Counted from the first letter of the stretch, positions 8,672-17,034 are shown. The stretch: DNA of 64,000 nt from Microbacterium sp. RU33B (GCF_900155915.1 NZ_FTPO01000001.1:186001-250000), one strand, 5' to 3'. Translations and numbers: made by a program. Notes: generated by a model from the sequence alone, not told the origin.

Positions 8672-9931
8672 CTACTGGCGGAGTGCCAGACGGGCCCAGT
8701 CGGCATCGATCACCGCGAGCGTGCGCTCGGCGTCCGAGCCCCCCACGATGGCCTGGAAGTAGTTGTCGGAGGGGATGGTCTGCGGGATCGCCTTGGACGG
8801 TCCCTGGTAGAACCGCGCGTCGTCGAAGTACTCCTTCATCCCGACGATGCGCGGATCTGTGACGGGCGCGGCATCCGTCGTCGTCCCGTAGCCGAGCTGT
8901 GCCGCGTTGTACTCGTCCATCACCTCGGGCTGGAAGAGGTAGGAGAGGAACTCGCGCGCCGCCTCCTTGTGGCGGGATGCCTCGGGGATCCATGCGGCGA
9001 GGTCGAGGTTCACTCGCACCTTGTTGTCGGCGGGATCGTCGGTCATGGGCAGCGGGAACGTGCCGAGTTCGAGGTCGGGGGAGGTCTTGGCGATCTCGCC
9101 GAAGGCCCACGGGCCCTGCAGGTACATCGCGGCCTTGCCCTGCGCGAATGCGAGGTTGCCGTCGCCGTAGCCGCGGCTCTCGGCGTCGTCGTTCACGTAG
9201 TTGTCGGTCAGCTCGACCATCCGCTCGACGGGAGGGAGGATGTCGCGCTGGAACGACACGGAGGAGTCGGGCCCGACCGCCGTGCCCTCGGCGTTCAGCT
9301 CGTCGAAGAAGTCCGAGACGGGCACCGATCCGCCCACGGTGTAGTCGAACCATCCCTGGCCGATCGTCCACGGGTCTTTGAAGGTGGCGTAGAACGGCGT
9401 GATCCCGTTCGCCTCGAGCGTCTCGCACACCTCGATCAGCTCGTCCCAGGTCTCGGGGACCTCGAGGCCGTTGTCTTCGAAGATCTGCGTGTTGTAGATG
9501 ACGGATGCCGCCATCACCGAATACGGGAGCACGCTCGTGCGTCCGGGGTACGTCGCGTACTGGTCGACGAGCTCCTGCACGCCGGGGAGGATGCGATCGG
9601 CCTCGGGCATGTCGCTCAGGTCGCTGAGCGCCCCGCGCTCCATGAAGCGCGCCATCTCCATGTTGTAGTTCAGCATCCCGATGTCGGGCGGGTTGCCGCG
9701 GAGGAACCCGGCCTGCAGGTTGCTGGAGGTGTCGAGCACGACCTCGACGTCGTCCTGCGACGCGTTGTACTCGGCGATGAGCTCGCGGAAGTAGGGGATG
9801 GCCTCCGGCTTGGAGAGGTGGAAGCGCACGGTCTCGGGGCCTCCGGCCGAGCATCCGGCGATGGATGCCGTGGCGGCGACGACCGTCGTGATCGCGAGGA
9901 ACGCCTTCGTCCGGCGGGAGATCTGAGGCAC
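8672..9931 (-). CDS. Sugar ABC transporter substrate-binding lipoprotein
   Basis: 419 residues from a GTG at 9931, with GAAAGGA seven bases upstream. A charged N-terminus (RRTK), a hydrophobic stretch and the lipobox IAGC (C27) show a lipoprotein signal peptide, so the mature protein is anchored outside the membrane. The body has the family 1 solute-binding fold: ELIAEYNASQDDVEVVLD, then PDIGMLNYN, AMYLQGPWAFGEIA and a WIPEASRHKEAAREFLSYL hinge region. It is the first gene of the four-gene operon and delivers sugar to the two permeases. An AT-rich inverted repeat lies just upstream. Confidence 0.93.
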   Translation of the reverse strand: MPQISRRTKAFLAITTVVAATASIAGCSAGGPETVRFHLSKPEAIPYFRELIAEYNASQDDVEVVLDTSSNLQAGFLRGNPPDIGMLNYNMEMARFMERGALSDLSDMPEADRILPGVQELVDQYATYPGRTSVLPYSVMAASVIYNTQIFEDNGLEVPETWDELIEVCETLEANGITPFYATFKDPWTIGQGWFDYTVGGSVPVSDFFDELNAEGTAVGPDSSVSFQRDILPPVERMVELTDNYVNDDAESRGYGDGNLAFAQGKAAMYLQGPWAFGEIAKTSPDLELGTFPLPMTDDPADNKVRVNLDLAAWIPEASRHKEAAREFLSYLFQPEVMDEYNAAQLGYGTTTDAAPVTDPRIVGMKEYFDDARFYQGPSKAIPQTIPSDNYFQAIVGGSDAERTLAVIDADWARLALRQ

Positions 9932-9969
9932 GTCATCGTCCTTTCGTGGCCCTGAGGGGCGGGATCTTG

Positions 9970-10003
9970 TTGATCTCAGAATTAGATTTACTCTGCAAAT
10001 CAA
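9970..10003 (-). promoter_or_regulatory. AT-rich imperfect inverted repeat, likely operon promoter/operator
   Basis: The most AT-rich stretch I noticed in the window. Outer arms TTGAT/ATCAA enclose related CAGA-containing half-sites over 34 bp, with an inner repeat GATTT-N7-AAATC. On the minus strand a TAATTC hexamer can serve as -10. It lies 38-72 bp upstream of the binding-protein start and is the only plausible control region of the operon. The cognate regulator is not obvious. Confidence 0.5.
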
Positions 10004-10041
10004 CTCGACACGACAATGATGCAGCAGACCCCGGCACGAGG

Positions 10042-10614
10042 TCAAGAGGTTCGGCGAACTCCGTCCAGCTCGTCGACCATCGAGCGCAGCAGCGCCGTGG
10101 TCTCCGGATGCAGAGGCGCCTGCAGGATCTCGGACGCCGCCGCCACGACCATCCGCGAGAACTGCTCGACCGTCGTGGGCGGGGCCTGGGGATGGCGGAT
10201 CCCGACGGCTGTGGCGACGATGTCGACGCAGCGGACGCGGAGCGGGGCGAGCACCGCGTGAGCGCGAGCGAGCAGTTCGGGATGCGCCGCCGTGAGCTCC
10301 TGGCGCCGTCGACGCACCACCGGGGGAACGAGGGGGACGGCCACGAGACGGGCTGCTCCCACGAGGAGCGGAACGGACGTGTCGGTCAGCAGGCGATGAG
10401 CCCACTCCTCATCGACCGTCGGACGCGCATGACCGAGGAAGGCATCCTCCCTCGTCTCGAAGTGATTGAAGAAGACGCGTTCCGACACCCCCGCTCGCGT
10501 GCAGATCTCGCGCACCGTGACCTGGCCGAACGGCATCTCCTCCGCCGCTGCGAGCGCCGCCTCCTCGATCGCGGCGAGAGTGCGTCGTCCGCGGGCGTTG
10601 GGTCCGCGCTTCAT
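10042..10614 (-). CDS. TetR family transcriptional regulator
   Basis: 190 residues. The N-terminal DNA-binding domain is typical: RRTLAAIEEAALAAAEEMPFG, then VREICTRAGVSERVFFNHFETREDAFL (residues ~33-60) as helix-turn-helix plus the following tyrosine/phenylalanine helix. The C-terminal ligand and dimer domain is not recognisable beyond being helical. Its ATG overlaps the stop of the preceding glycosyltransferase gene (ATGA at 10611-10614), so the two form one transcription unit. It may control that glycosyltransferase, its own promoter near 11831, or a drug or secondary metabolite response; the ligand is unknown. Confidence 0.88.
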   Translation of the reverse strand: MKRGPNARGRRTLAAIEEAALAAAEEMPFGQVTVREICTRAGVSERVFFNHFETREDAFLGHARPTVDEEWAHRLLTDTSVPLLVGAARLVAVPLVPPVVRRRRQELTAAHPELLARAHAVLAPLRVRCVDIVATAVGIRHPQAPPTTVEQFSRMVVAAASEILQAPLHPETTALLRSMVDELDGVRRTS

Positions 10615-11822
10615 GCGCCTGCGACGATCTCGATGGCGTCCACGGCATCGCGCGCACCGTGCTCGCGGCGCAGCGTCTCGCCGAGATCCCGAGCGCGGTC
10701 GACCATCACCGGGTCGGTCAGCGCCGAGCGCAGCGCCTCGGTCAGTCCATCGACGGTGAGGCGTCGGAGGGGGAGGGGAGACGGCGCCACTCCGAGCTGC
10801 TGGGCGCGGCGGGCCCAGAACGGCTGGTCCGCTGTGAACGGCACGACCACCGTGGGGCGCCCGGCGGCGAGTGCGGCGCCGGTCGTTCCCGCGCCGCCGT
10901 GGTGGACGGTCGCCGACATGCGGGGGAACAGCAGCGCGTGGGCGGCGGAGTCCACCACCATGACATCGTCGTGACGTTCGGCATCCGGGGCCAGAGCGCC
11001 CCACCCCGACAACAGAACCGCGCGCACGCCCACGCGACGCACAGCACTGAGGACGAGCCGGCGGAGGGCATCGGCGTCCGCGGTCACCATGCTCCCGAAC
11101 CCGATGCTCACGACCGGATCCGGCTGCTCCACGAAAGCCACCAGCTCGGGGGACAGCGGAGCGGAAGCCGGGAGGGTCCAGTAGCCCGTCGCGATCCGGC
11201 GGGTCGTCGCGTCAGACGCCACCGGCACGACCGCGGGGCTGAATCCGTACAGGATGGTCGGGTCAGCCGCCGCTGAGCGCCCGGTGAGGCCGAGGGCTCT
11301 GCGCGCCGACTGCTCAGGGGCGCGGGTGATGAGCGACGTCGCGGCAGCCGTGACCGCGTGCGACGCGCGGTGGCCCAGCGGGCCGGCGAAGTCGAGCGGC
11401 GGTCCGAGCGGTCCGGGTGCAGCGCTGTTCGAGGCATCCAGTGGCTGCAGGTGCGCGCGCAGCAGCGTGGCACCCACCGCCTGCGCGACGGGGCGGGCGA
11501 GCGCCATGCCGCCGATCCCGGAGACGATCACGTCGGTGCCGGCGGCCAGGTCGCGTGCAGTGACGGCCCACTGCGCGGCGAGGGCGGCGACGCGACGACC
11601 CATCTCCCGCAGGCGCACACCGCCCCGCGCCGCCGCGCTCACGGACTCGCGGTCGACACCCTCCAGTCCGGCGAACAGCACTCCTGCGCCGGTGAAGAGC
11701 GGCGCATGCTCTGCCGGAGCCAGGGCGCGCACCCTGTGGCCTCGCGACACCGCCTCCCGTGCGAGTGCGAGGTAGGGCTCGACGCCGCCCCGGGTGTCGT
11801 TGGCGATGAAGGTCACGTCCAT
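10611..11822 (-). CDS. Macrolide-type glycosyltransferase (GT1/UGT-like)
   Basis: 403 residues. It has the GT-B fold with an N-terminal acceptor domain (GGVEPYLALAREAVSRGHRV) and a C-terminal donor domain carrying the signature HHGGAGTTGAALAAGRPTVV (H307-H308 onward) and FTADQPFWARR. Enzymes of this group transfer sugars from UDP or dTDP donors to small hydrophobic acceptors such as macrolides, polyketides or sterols; in soil actinobacteria many detoxify antibiotics. The gene is transcribed with a TetR regulator (4-bp overlap), which supports an inducible detoxification or tailoring role. GATAAT at 11831-11836 (minus strand) lies eight bases before the ATG, so the transcript is probably leaderless. 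Confidence 0.88.
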   Translation of the reverse strand: MDVTFIANDTRGGVEPYLALAREAVSRGHRVRALAPAEHAPLFTGAGVLFAGLEGVDRESVSAAARGGVRLREMGRRVAALAAQWAVTARDLAAGTDVIVSGIGGMALARPVAQAVGATLLRAHLQPLDASNSAAPGPLGPPLDFAGPLGHRASHAVTAAATSLITRAPEQSARRALGLTGRSAAADPTILYGFSPAVVPVASDATTRRIATGYWTLPASAPLSPELVAFVEQPDPVVSIGFGSMVTADADALRRLVLSAVRRVGVRAVLLSGWGALAPDAERHDDVMVVDSAAHALLFPRMSATVHHGGAGTTGAALAAGRPTVVVPFTADQPFWARRAQQLGVAPSPLPLRRLTVDGLTEALRSALTDPVMVDRARDLGETLRREHGARDAVDAIEIVAGA

Positions 11823-11830
11823 GCGCGGAG

Positions 11831-11836
11831 ATTATC
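11831..11836 (-). promoter_or_regulatory. -10 element of glycosyltransferase-TetR pair
   Basis: GATAAT on the minus strand, eight bases before the ATG at 11822, would place +1 at or just before the start codon. Directly upstream, CTGCAG and CGCAG half-sites (11845-11860) form a partial inverted repeat that could be the TetR operator. Confidence 0.55.
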
Positions 11837-11947
11837 ATCAGATACTGCAGATTCTCGCAGAGCGGGATGCGAGGCGGCGGCATGCTCGATGGAGTAGATT
11901 CAGTCGCCGAACCAAATAAGCGGCCTGCGTGGCGGGAGAGGAGCGGG

Positions 11948-13195
11948 ATGACGACGACGAACGACGCGCCCGCCCGACCGGCGTGGACGGGCCGGCAGGC
12001 GAGCCTCGAGGCCGTGCTCGCCTTCGCGTGGGACAACGACGCTTTCACGAGCAGCGACGTCATGCCGGCGGTGGGCCTCACCCGCTCGACCACGATCGAG
12101 GCGATCGACGATCTGATCGCGTGGGGACTGGTGCGCGAACTTCCCAACGCGCGCGCGGTGGACGATTACCGCAGAGGTCGTCCTGCGCGCAGGTTCGAGC
12201 TGCGGGAGGACGCCGGACTGATCGTGGGGGTGGATGCCGGGCGGCTCCACCTGTCTGCGACCGTCGCCGATCTGCGCGGGACGCCGCTGGCCAGTGTCGC
12301 GCACGAGACCGGCGCCCTCACGCCCTCCGACGTCGATGACCCCGCGGAGGCGGGCAGCAGGCGCGCGGCCGTGCAGGCGGTGATCGACGAGGCGCTGCAC
12401 CAGGCGGGAGGAGCGCGCAGCGACGTGTTCGCCGTGTGCGTCGGCGTGCCCGCCCCGGTCGATCGCGCCGGGCGGTCGCCGCTGCACCGCAATGCGTTCT
12501 GGCGGCGGATGAACCCCGAGCTGGCCGAGATGCTCTCGACGTGGGCGCCGGCGGTGCGCATCGAGAACGACGCGTCCCTCGCGGCCGTCGCGGAAGGAGC
12601 GGTCGGCGCGGCGAGAGGATGCGACGACTTCGTGGCGCTGCTCGCCGGAGAGCGGCTCGGTGCGGGAGTCGTCCTGGACGGTCGTCTCGTGCGCGGCGCG
12701 CACGGCGGTGCGGGAGAGGCGAAGGCCCTGGACCGCGTCGAGGGAGTCGGCCGCGCCGACGGCGTCGGGCATTGGATCGCCCGCTGGACGCGGGAGGCGA
12801 TCGAGACGGGAGAGATCCCGCCCGAGCATCCTCTCGCGCTCACGGCGCCCGATGAGCTCTCCGCCCGCGACGTGCTGTCCCTGGCGGGCACGGGGGATCC
12901 GTCCGTCGAGGCGATCGTGGAGCGCGCGGGCGCACTGCTCGCGCGCGTGGCCGGCGTGTTCGCGAGCTTCTTCGACCCACAGGTCATCGTGATCGCGGGA
13001 GCGGTCGCGGCAGGCATCCATCCGGTGATCGATGCCGCGCGCGTCCTGCTGCCCGCCGAAGTCGACCTGCCGGCGCCGCAGCTCCTGGCGTCCACGCTCG
13101 GCGCCGGAGTCGTCACGACCGGGGCGGTGGCCGCTGCCCTCGAAACCGCCCGCGCGACGGTCCTCCCGCTGGCTGCCGAGCGCGCAGGGGCCTGA
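11948..13195 (+). CDS. ROK family transcriptional regulator
   Basis: 415 residues; the ATG at 11948 was chosen for the GAGAGGAG ribosome site a few bases upstream. The N-terminal winged helix (FTSSDVMPAVGLTRSTTIEAIDDLIAWGLV in outline, residues ~30-60) is followed by a sugar-kinase-like ROK domain from ~residue 90. That domain keeps the ENDASLAAVAEGAVG strand, with the Asp that is catalytic in glucokinases, but the zinc-binding cysteine cluster after GGAGEA is missing. It is therefore probably a NagC/XylR-type sugar-responsive repressor and not a kinase. A TAGATT hexamer near 11897 may be its -10. It is divergent from the glycosyltransferase/TetR pair and not linked to a sugar operon, so its targets are unclear. 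Confidence 0.88.
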   Translation: MTTTNDAPARPAWTGRQASLEAVLAFAWDNDAFTSSDVMPAVGLTRSTTIEAIDDLIAWGLVRELPNARAVDDYRRGRPARRFELREDAGLIVGVDAGRLHLSATVADLRGTPLASVAHETGALTPSDVDDPAEAGSRRAAVQAVIDEALHQAGGARSDVFAVCVGVPAPVDRAGRSPLHRNAFWRRMNPELAEMLSTWAPAVRIENDASLAAVAEGAVGAARGCDDFVALLAGERLGAGVVLDGRLVRGAHGGAGEAKALDRVEGVGRADGVGHWIARWTREAIETGEIPPEHPLALTAPDELSARDVLSLAGTGDPSVEAIVERAGALLARVAGVFASFFDPQVIVIAGAVAAGIHPVIDAARVLLPAEVDLPAPQLLASTLGAGVVTTGAVAAALETARATVLPLAAERAGA

Positions 13196-13198
13196 AAC

Positions 13199-13238
13199 GC
13201 ACGAATCCCGCAGCGCGAGTGCGCTGCGGGATCCGTGC
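13199..13238. terminator. Bidirectional hairpin between ROK gene and GlsB-like gene
   Basis: Two 18-nt arms with a single A/C mismatch surround a four-base GAGT loop. It lies between convergent genes, four bases after the ROK stop. There is no U-tract. Confidence 0.85.
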
Positions 13239-13261
13239 GCGGCGTCGTTGCCGCGGCCGTG

Positions 13262-13537
13262 TCAGGACCGGACGGACTTGCCCTTGCGTCCCACGAGGAG
13301 GCCGTAGACCAGCAGCACGATGATCGAGCCGCCGATCGCGAGCAGCCACGTCTGGATCGAGAAGAACTCCTCGAGCGGGGCGTTGAAGAGCACGCTGCCG
13401 AGCCATCCGCCCAGGAGTGCGCCGACGACGCCGAGCAGCAGCGTGATGAACCAGCCGCCGCCCTGCTTGCCGGGGAGGATCAGCTTTGCGATGGCGCCGG
13501 CGATGAGGCCGAGCAGAAGAAATCCGAAGAAGCCCAT
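13262..13537 (-). CDS. GlsB/YeaQ/YmgE family stress-response membrane protein
   Basis: 91 residues with three hydrophobic helices: GFLLLGLIAGAIAKLILPG, FITLLLGVVGALLGGWLGSVL and WLLAIGGSIIVLLVYGLLVG. The glycine-zipper pattern GLIAGAIAKLILPGKQGGG is the hallmark of the transglycosylase-associated/GlsB family, small inner-membrane proteins induced by general stress; their molecular role is not established. AAAGGG lies about ten bases upstream of the ATG. It ends against the ROK gene terminator. The sequence gives no hint of a specific partner. Confidence 0.9.
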   Translation of the reverse strand: MGFFGFLLLGLIAGAIAKLILPGKQGGGWFITLLLGVVGALLGGWLGSVLFNAPLEEFFSIQTWLLAIGGSIIVLLVYGLLVGRKGKSVRS

Positions 13538-13677
13538 GGTGGTGTGTCCCTTTCGTTCACGGGTATGCAGCACCGGTTGTGCCGATGCCGACTCGCAATG
13601 CTCGTCCACATTGCTCCCGCCCCCTAATCCACACCGGGGGGTTGACACGGGTCGTTCGGTTGTGTGTGCGGCCGGAT

Positions 13678-14514
13678 TCAGTACCAGCCGGTCGCCTGCG
13701 AGTGCCCCCACGCGCCGCACGGCGAACCGTATCCGCGGGCGATGTAGTCCAGGCCCCAGATGATCTGCGTCGTGGCGTTGGTCTGCCAGTCCGCGCCGGC
13801 GCTCGCCATCTTGTCGCCCGGCAGCGACTGCGGGATGCCGGTCGCGCCGCTCAAGTCGTTGTAGGCCTGGTAGTCCCACCCCGACTCGCGGTTCCAGAGC
13901 GACACGAGGCACGAGAGCTCGCCGGATCCCCACCCGCGCTCGGCCGCCATGCGGGCCGCCGTGGCCTGGGCGCCCTCGACCGTGTTGGCGGCGGCGAGGG
14001 CCGCCGCGGCGGCCTCGGCTTCGAGGCGCGCCTGCTCGGCGGCTGCCGCGGCCTCCTCGGCCGCCTTCTTCTCGGCGACGGCGGTGTCCAGCGCGCCGCG
14101 GAGAGCCTGCGTCTCGGCCACCACCTCTGCCGTCTCATCGGCCGCGGTCTCGACGACGTCGGGGAGGAGGAACAGCGGCATGACCTCGATCGTCGCCAGA
14201 TCGTCGATGGCGGCGACGAGGTCGGCGGTGTCGATCGTCGTGTCGGCGGTGTCCAGCACGAGTCCGGACGCGGTCACGTCGTCGACAACGACGTCGGCGG
14301 CGGCCACGGCCACGCGCGCCTCCGAGAGAGTCGCCCGCGCCTGGTCGGTGATGGACGCGATGGGCACAGCCTGGGGCTGGATGCCGGATGCGGCGACCGC
14401 CGTGGCGGCGGTCGACAGGACGAGGCCCGCGACGATTCCGAGCGCCACGGACGGGCGGGCGAAGCGGCGTGCGGTGGAAGGGCGGGCGGTGCGAGGGGCG
14501 CGCGAGGAAGTCAT
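13678..14514 (-). CDS. Secreted transglycosylase-like wall protein (APF C-terminal type)
   Basis: 278 residues. A signal peptide (positively charged start, then VALGIVAGLVLSTAATAVAA) is followed by a long Ala/Glu-rich, probably coiled-coil region (residues ~120-195). The C-terminus, ~residues 196-278, is a lysozyme-like domain: SCLVSLWNRESGWDYQAYN with probable catalytic E210, then GATGIPQ and a terminal CGAWGHSQATGWY. Such domains cleave or bind peptidoglycan and occur in aggregation-promoting factors and resuscitation-promoting-factor relatives. The coiled coil plus lysozyme fold suggests a wall-remodelling enzyme acting outside the cell. Translation starts at the ATG at 14514; AAGGA lies 13 bases upstream, at the end of the folded leader described next. 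Confidence 0.85.
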   Translation of the reverse strand: MTSSRAPRTARPSTARRFARPSVALGIVAGLVLSTAATAVAASGIQPQAVPIASITDQARATLSEARVAVAAADVVVDDVTASGLVLDTADTTIDTADLVAAIDDLATIEVMPLFLLPDVVETAADETAEVVAETQALRGALDTAVAEKKAAEEAAAAAEQARLEAEAAAAALAAANTVEGAQATAARMAAERGWGSGELSCLVSLWNRESGWDYQAYNDLSGATGIPQSLPGDKMASAGADWQTNATTQIIWGLDYIARGYGSPCGAWGHSQATGWY

Positions 14515-14520
14515 CGGAGA

Positions 14521-14613
14521 GCGTGGATCCTTCGGGTGAGTCCGTGCCGCCGCCCGCGCGGCGGGCTTCCTCGTCGGGTACGAGGGGCGGCACAAGTCCC
14601 CGAGTCTGCGGGG
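14521..14613 (-). promoter_or_regulatory. Folded 5' leader, possible c-di-AMP-type riboswitch
   Basis: Read on the minus strand, three helices can form. A hairpin is at 14598-14602/14609-14613. Next comes an 8-bp stem (14586-14593 with 14544-14551) closing a compact three-way junction with two hairpins, 14569-14573/14581-14585 and 14552-14557/14561-14566. GGACTCACCCGAAGG then follows before the start codon. In actinobacteria the ydaO (c-di-AMP) riboswitch often precedes wall hydrolases and ends in a GACTC...CCGAA segment. The upstream GGTGAAT and the terminal CAGCTAACC motifs are not clearly present, so the class assignment is tentative; the structure itself is seen directly. Confidence 0.35.
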
Positions 14614-14745
14614 CTCGTCTGGACGAAACCCCGGGTTGTCCTGGCAGAAGCATGAGAGGCGGGTCGGCAGGGCTGGCGCCGTGAGTGCAGGGGAGCCGGG
14701 CGCGGTTGCGCTCCTCCCGGCCCTGTGACACACTCTCGGTGTCCG

Positions 14746-14762
14746 TATCTTAAGCGCATAAG
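14746..14762 (+). promoter_or_regulatory. Promoter -10 and LacI-like operator of the GH3 sugar operon
   Basis: TATCTT (14746-14751) is a good -10. CTTAAGCGCATAAG (14749-14762) is a 14-bp palindrome with one mismatched pair and a central CG, the usual geometry of LacI-family sites, overlapping the -10 and the predicted start of transcription. The operon's last gene encodes a LacI regulator, the natural candidate to bind here. Confidence 0.6.
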
Positions 14763-14804
14763 AAGCGCGGAACCCCTGCGATGGGGTCGTTCGAGGAGGA
14801 ACAC

Positions 14805-16073
14805 GTGAAGAAGACAACACAGCTCGGGGCCGTCGCGGGAGTCGTGGCTCTCGCCATCACCCTGACCGGCTGCGGACGAGCGGATGACGCCGAGACTCCG
14901 GATGCCGGAGCCGCGACGACGATCGGATCCGAACCCGCCACGGGCACGCTGACGATGTGGGCGATGGGCACGGAGGGCGAACTGCTCCCCGAGTTCGTGA
15001 AGGAGTTCGAAGAGGCGAACCCTGACGTCGAGATCGAGGTCACGGCGATCCCCTGGGACGCCGCCTACAACAAGTTCCAGACCGCCATCGCGGCCGGCAA
15101 CACCCCCGACCTCGCAATGGTCGGCTCGACGTGGATGGCCGACTTCACCGACGCGTTCACCAGCGTCCCCACCGACCTGTCGACCGAGGACTTCTTCGAC
15201 GGATCGATGACGACCAACGAGGTCGCCGATCGGACGGTCGGCGTGCCGTGGTACGTGGACACGCGCGTCCTCTACTACCGCACCGACCTGGCCGCCGAGG
15301 CCGGCTGGGATGCCGCTCCAGCGACGTGGGACGAACTGAAGCAGCTGGCGTCCGACTACAAGACCCAGGCGGGCGCCGAGTTCGGCATGCGCCTGCCGGC
15401 GGGCAACGACTCGTTCCAGGGGACCCTGTGGATGCCGTGGTCCAACGGCGGAGACGTCACCGACGGCGACGCCTGGACGCTGGACACACCCGAGATGGTC
15501 GAGGCCTACGAGTACTACCAGAGCTTCTACACCGAGGGACTCGCCGACGCGAACGCCGACATCTCGTCCGGTGCGCAGGAGGCGGCGTTCGTCGACGGCA
15601 GCACGCCGATGCTCATCGACGGACCGTTCATGCGCAGCCAGCTGGCGACGCTCGGCGGCGAGGGCTTCGAGGACAAGTACGCCACTGCGGTCGTCCCCGC
15701 GAAGGACTCGTCCGTCTCCTTCAGCGGCGGGGCCAACCTCGTCGTCTTCGAGAACGGCGACAACCAGCGCTCCGCATGGAAGCTGGCTCAGTGGCTGACG
15801 CAGCCCGAGACCCAGGTCTCGTGGTGGGAGACCTCCGGCGACCTGCCTTCGACCCAGTCTGCGTGGGACGACCCCGCCCTCACCGCTGACGAGGACCTCG
15901 CGACATTCGGCACGCAGCTCGAGACGGCCCGTCCGACGCCCGTGACCACGACGTGGGTGCAGGTCGCCGCGGCCGCCGACCAGGCTCTCGAACTGATCCG
16001 TCGCGGCCAGACCTCGGTCCAGGATGCTCTGACCGAGCTCCAGTCCAAGGCGGACGCCATCGGGATGGGATGA
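14805..16073 (+). CDS. Sugar ABC transporter substrate-binding lipoprotein
   Basis: 422 residues from GTG 14805; GAGGAGGA ends four bases before it, which decides this start over an in-frame ATG 24 bases upstream. Signal peptide KKTTQLGAVAGVVALAITL with lipobox TGC (C23). The mature part is a family 1 sugar-binding protein: GTLTMWAMGTEGELLPEFVKEFE, then DLAMVGSTWMADF, VPWYVDTRVLYYRTDL and AWKLAQWLTQPETQVSWWE. It is the first gene of a five-gene operon with two permeases, a GH3 enzyme and a LacI regulator. The linked beta-glycosidase suggests a beta-linked gluco-oligosaccharide as ligand (inference). Confidence 0.94.
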   Translation: MKKTTQLGAVAGVVALAITLTGCGRADDAETPDAGAATTIGSEPATGTLTMWAMGTEGELLPEFVKEFEEANPDVEIEVTAIPWDAAYNKFQTAIAAGNTPDLAMVGSTWMADFTDAFTSVPTDLSTEDFFDGSMTTNEVADRTVGVPWYVDTRVLYYRTDLAAEAGWDAAPATWDELKQLASDYKTQAGAEFGMRLPAGNDSFQGTLWMPWSNGGDVTDGDAWTLDTPEMVEAYEYYQSFYTEGLADANADISSGAQEAAFVDGSTPMLIDGPFMRSQLATLGGEGFEDKYATAVVPAKDSSVSFSGGANLVVFENGDNQRSAWKLAQWLTQPETQVSWWETSGDLPSTQSAWDDPALTADEDLATFGTQLETARPTPVTTTWVQVAAAADQALELIRRGQTSVQDALTELQSKADAIGMG

Positions 16074-17026
16074 CGGTGACCACCTCCGTTCTGGCGGGAA
16101 CCGGAACGCGCACGCGTTCCGGTTCCCCCGGCGGCGCCCCGCGCCGCTCGCGCCGCCGTCAGCGGCAGGGCGTCGTCGCCTGGCTGTTCTGCCTGCCGTT
16201 CGTCGCCGTGTTCGCGGTCTTCATGATCGTGCCCCTGGTCGGGTCGTTCGCGATGTCGTTCACCGACTTCACGGCGCGCGACATCCAGACCCCGTTCGCC
16301 GTGAACTTCGCCGGCCTCGATCAGTACGTCGCCCTCTTCGGCGATCAGCGCTTCCTCACATCGCTCGGCGTCACGGGACTGTTCGTGATCGTCGGCATCC
16401 CGGTGACGATGGCGGTCGCCCTCGCCCTGGCCCTCGCGCTGAACATGAGCAAGGGCAGGTTCGTCTCATTCCTCCGTGTCGGCTTCTACGCCCCGGTCGT
16501 CACGAGCATCGTCGCCGTAGCCGTCGTCTGGCGCTACATCCTGCAGCCCGACGGGCTGCTCAACGGCGCCCTCGCCCTCATCGGCATCCAGGGTCCGAAC
16601 TGGCTCAACGACACGCAGTGGGCCCTGCCCTCGCTCATCCTGATGGCGGTCTGGCGCAACGTCGGCACGCTGATGGTGATCTTCCTCGCCGGGCTTCAGG
16701 CGATCCCCGAAGAGGTCAAGGAAGCCGCGATCATGGACGGCGCCGGCGCGTTGCGCCGCATGCGCTCCGTGACCCTCCCGCTGCTGCGTCCCACGCTGCT
16801 GCTCGGCGCGATCCTCATCTCGGTGGGCTACCTGCAGTTCTTCGAGGAGGCGTTCGTCATGACCAAGGGCGGCCCGCTCGATTCCACCCTGTCGGTCGCG
16901 TACTACACGTACCAGCAGTTCGGCTTCGGCGAGTACGGACTCGCGTCGGCGGCCAGCTATGTGCTGTTCCTTGCGATCGCACTGATCAGCCTCGCGCAGT
17001 TCCGGCTGCTGCGTTCACAGGATTGA
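16070..17026 (+). CDS. Carbohydrate ABC transporter permease (MalF type)
   Basis: 318 residues. ATGA at 16070-16073 overlaps the stop of the binding-protein gene. After an Arg-rich cytoplasmic tail come six transmembrane helices beginning GVVAWLFCLPFVAVFAVFMI. The EAA loop is IPEEVKEAAIMDGAGALRRMRS. It forms the inner-membrane pore together with the next gene's product. The operon encodes no ATPase, so an external MsiK-like subunit must power it. Confidence 0.93.
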   Translation: MTVTTSVLAGTGTRTRSGSPGGAPRRSRRRQRQGVVAWLFCLPFVAVFAVFMIVPLVGSFAMSFTDFTARDIQTPFAVNFAGLDQYVALFGDQRFLTSLGVTGLFVIVGIPVTMAVALALALALNMSKGRFVSFLRVGFYAPVVTSIVAVAVVWRYILQPDGLLNGALALIGIQGPNWLNDTQWALPSLILMAVWRNVGTLMVIFLAGLQAIPEEVKEAAIMDGAGALRRMRSVTLPLLRPTLLLGAILISVGYLQFFEEAFVMTKGGPLDSTLSVAYYTYQQFGFGEYGLASAASYVLFLAIALISLAQFRLLRSQD

Positions 17027-17034
17027 GGGGCGCC

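Noticed and set aside
11948-13195. ROK protein as a glucokinase
   Set aside because: It has an N-terminal winged helix and lacks the cysteine cluster of ROK kinases, so regulator is the better call.
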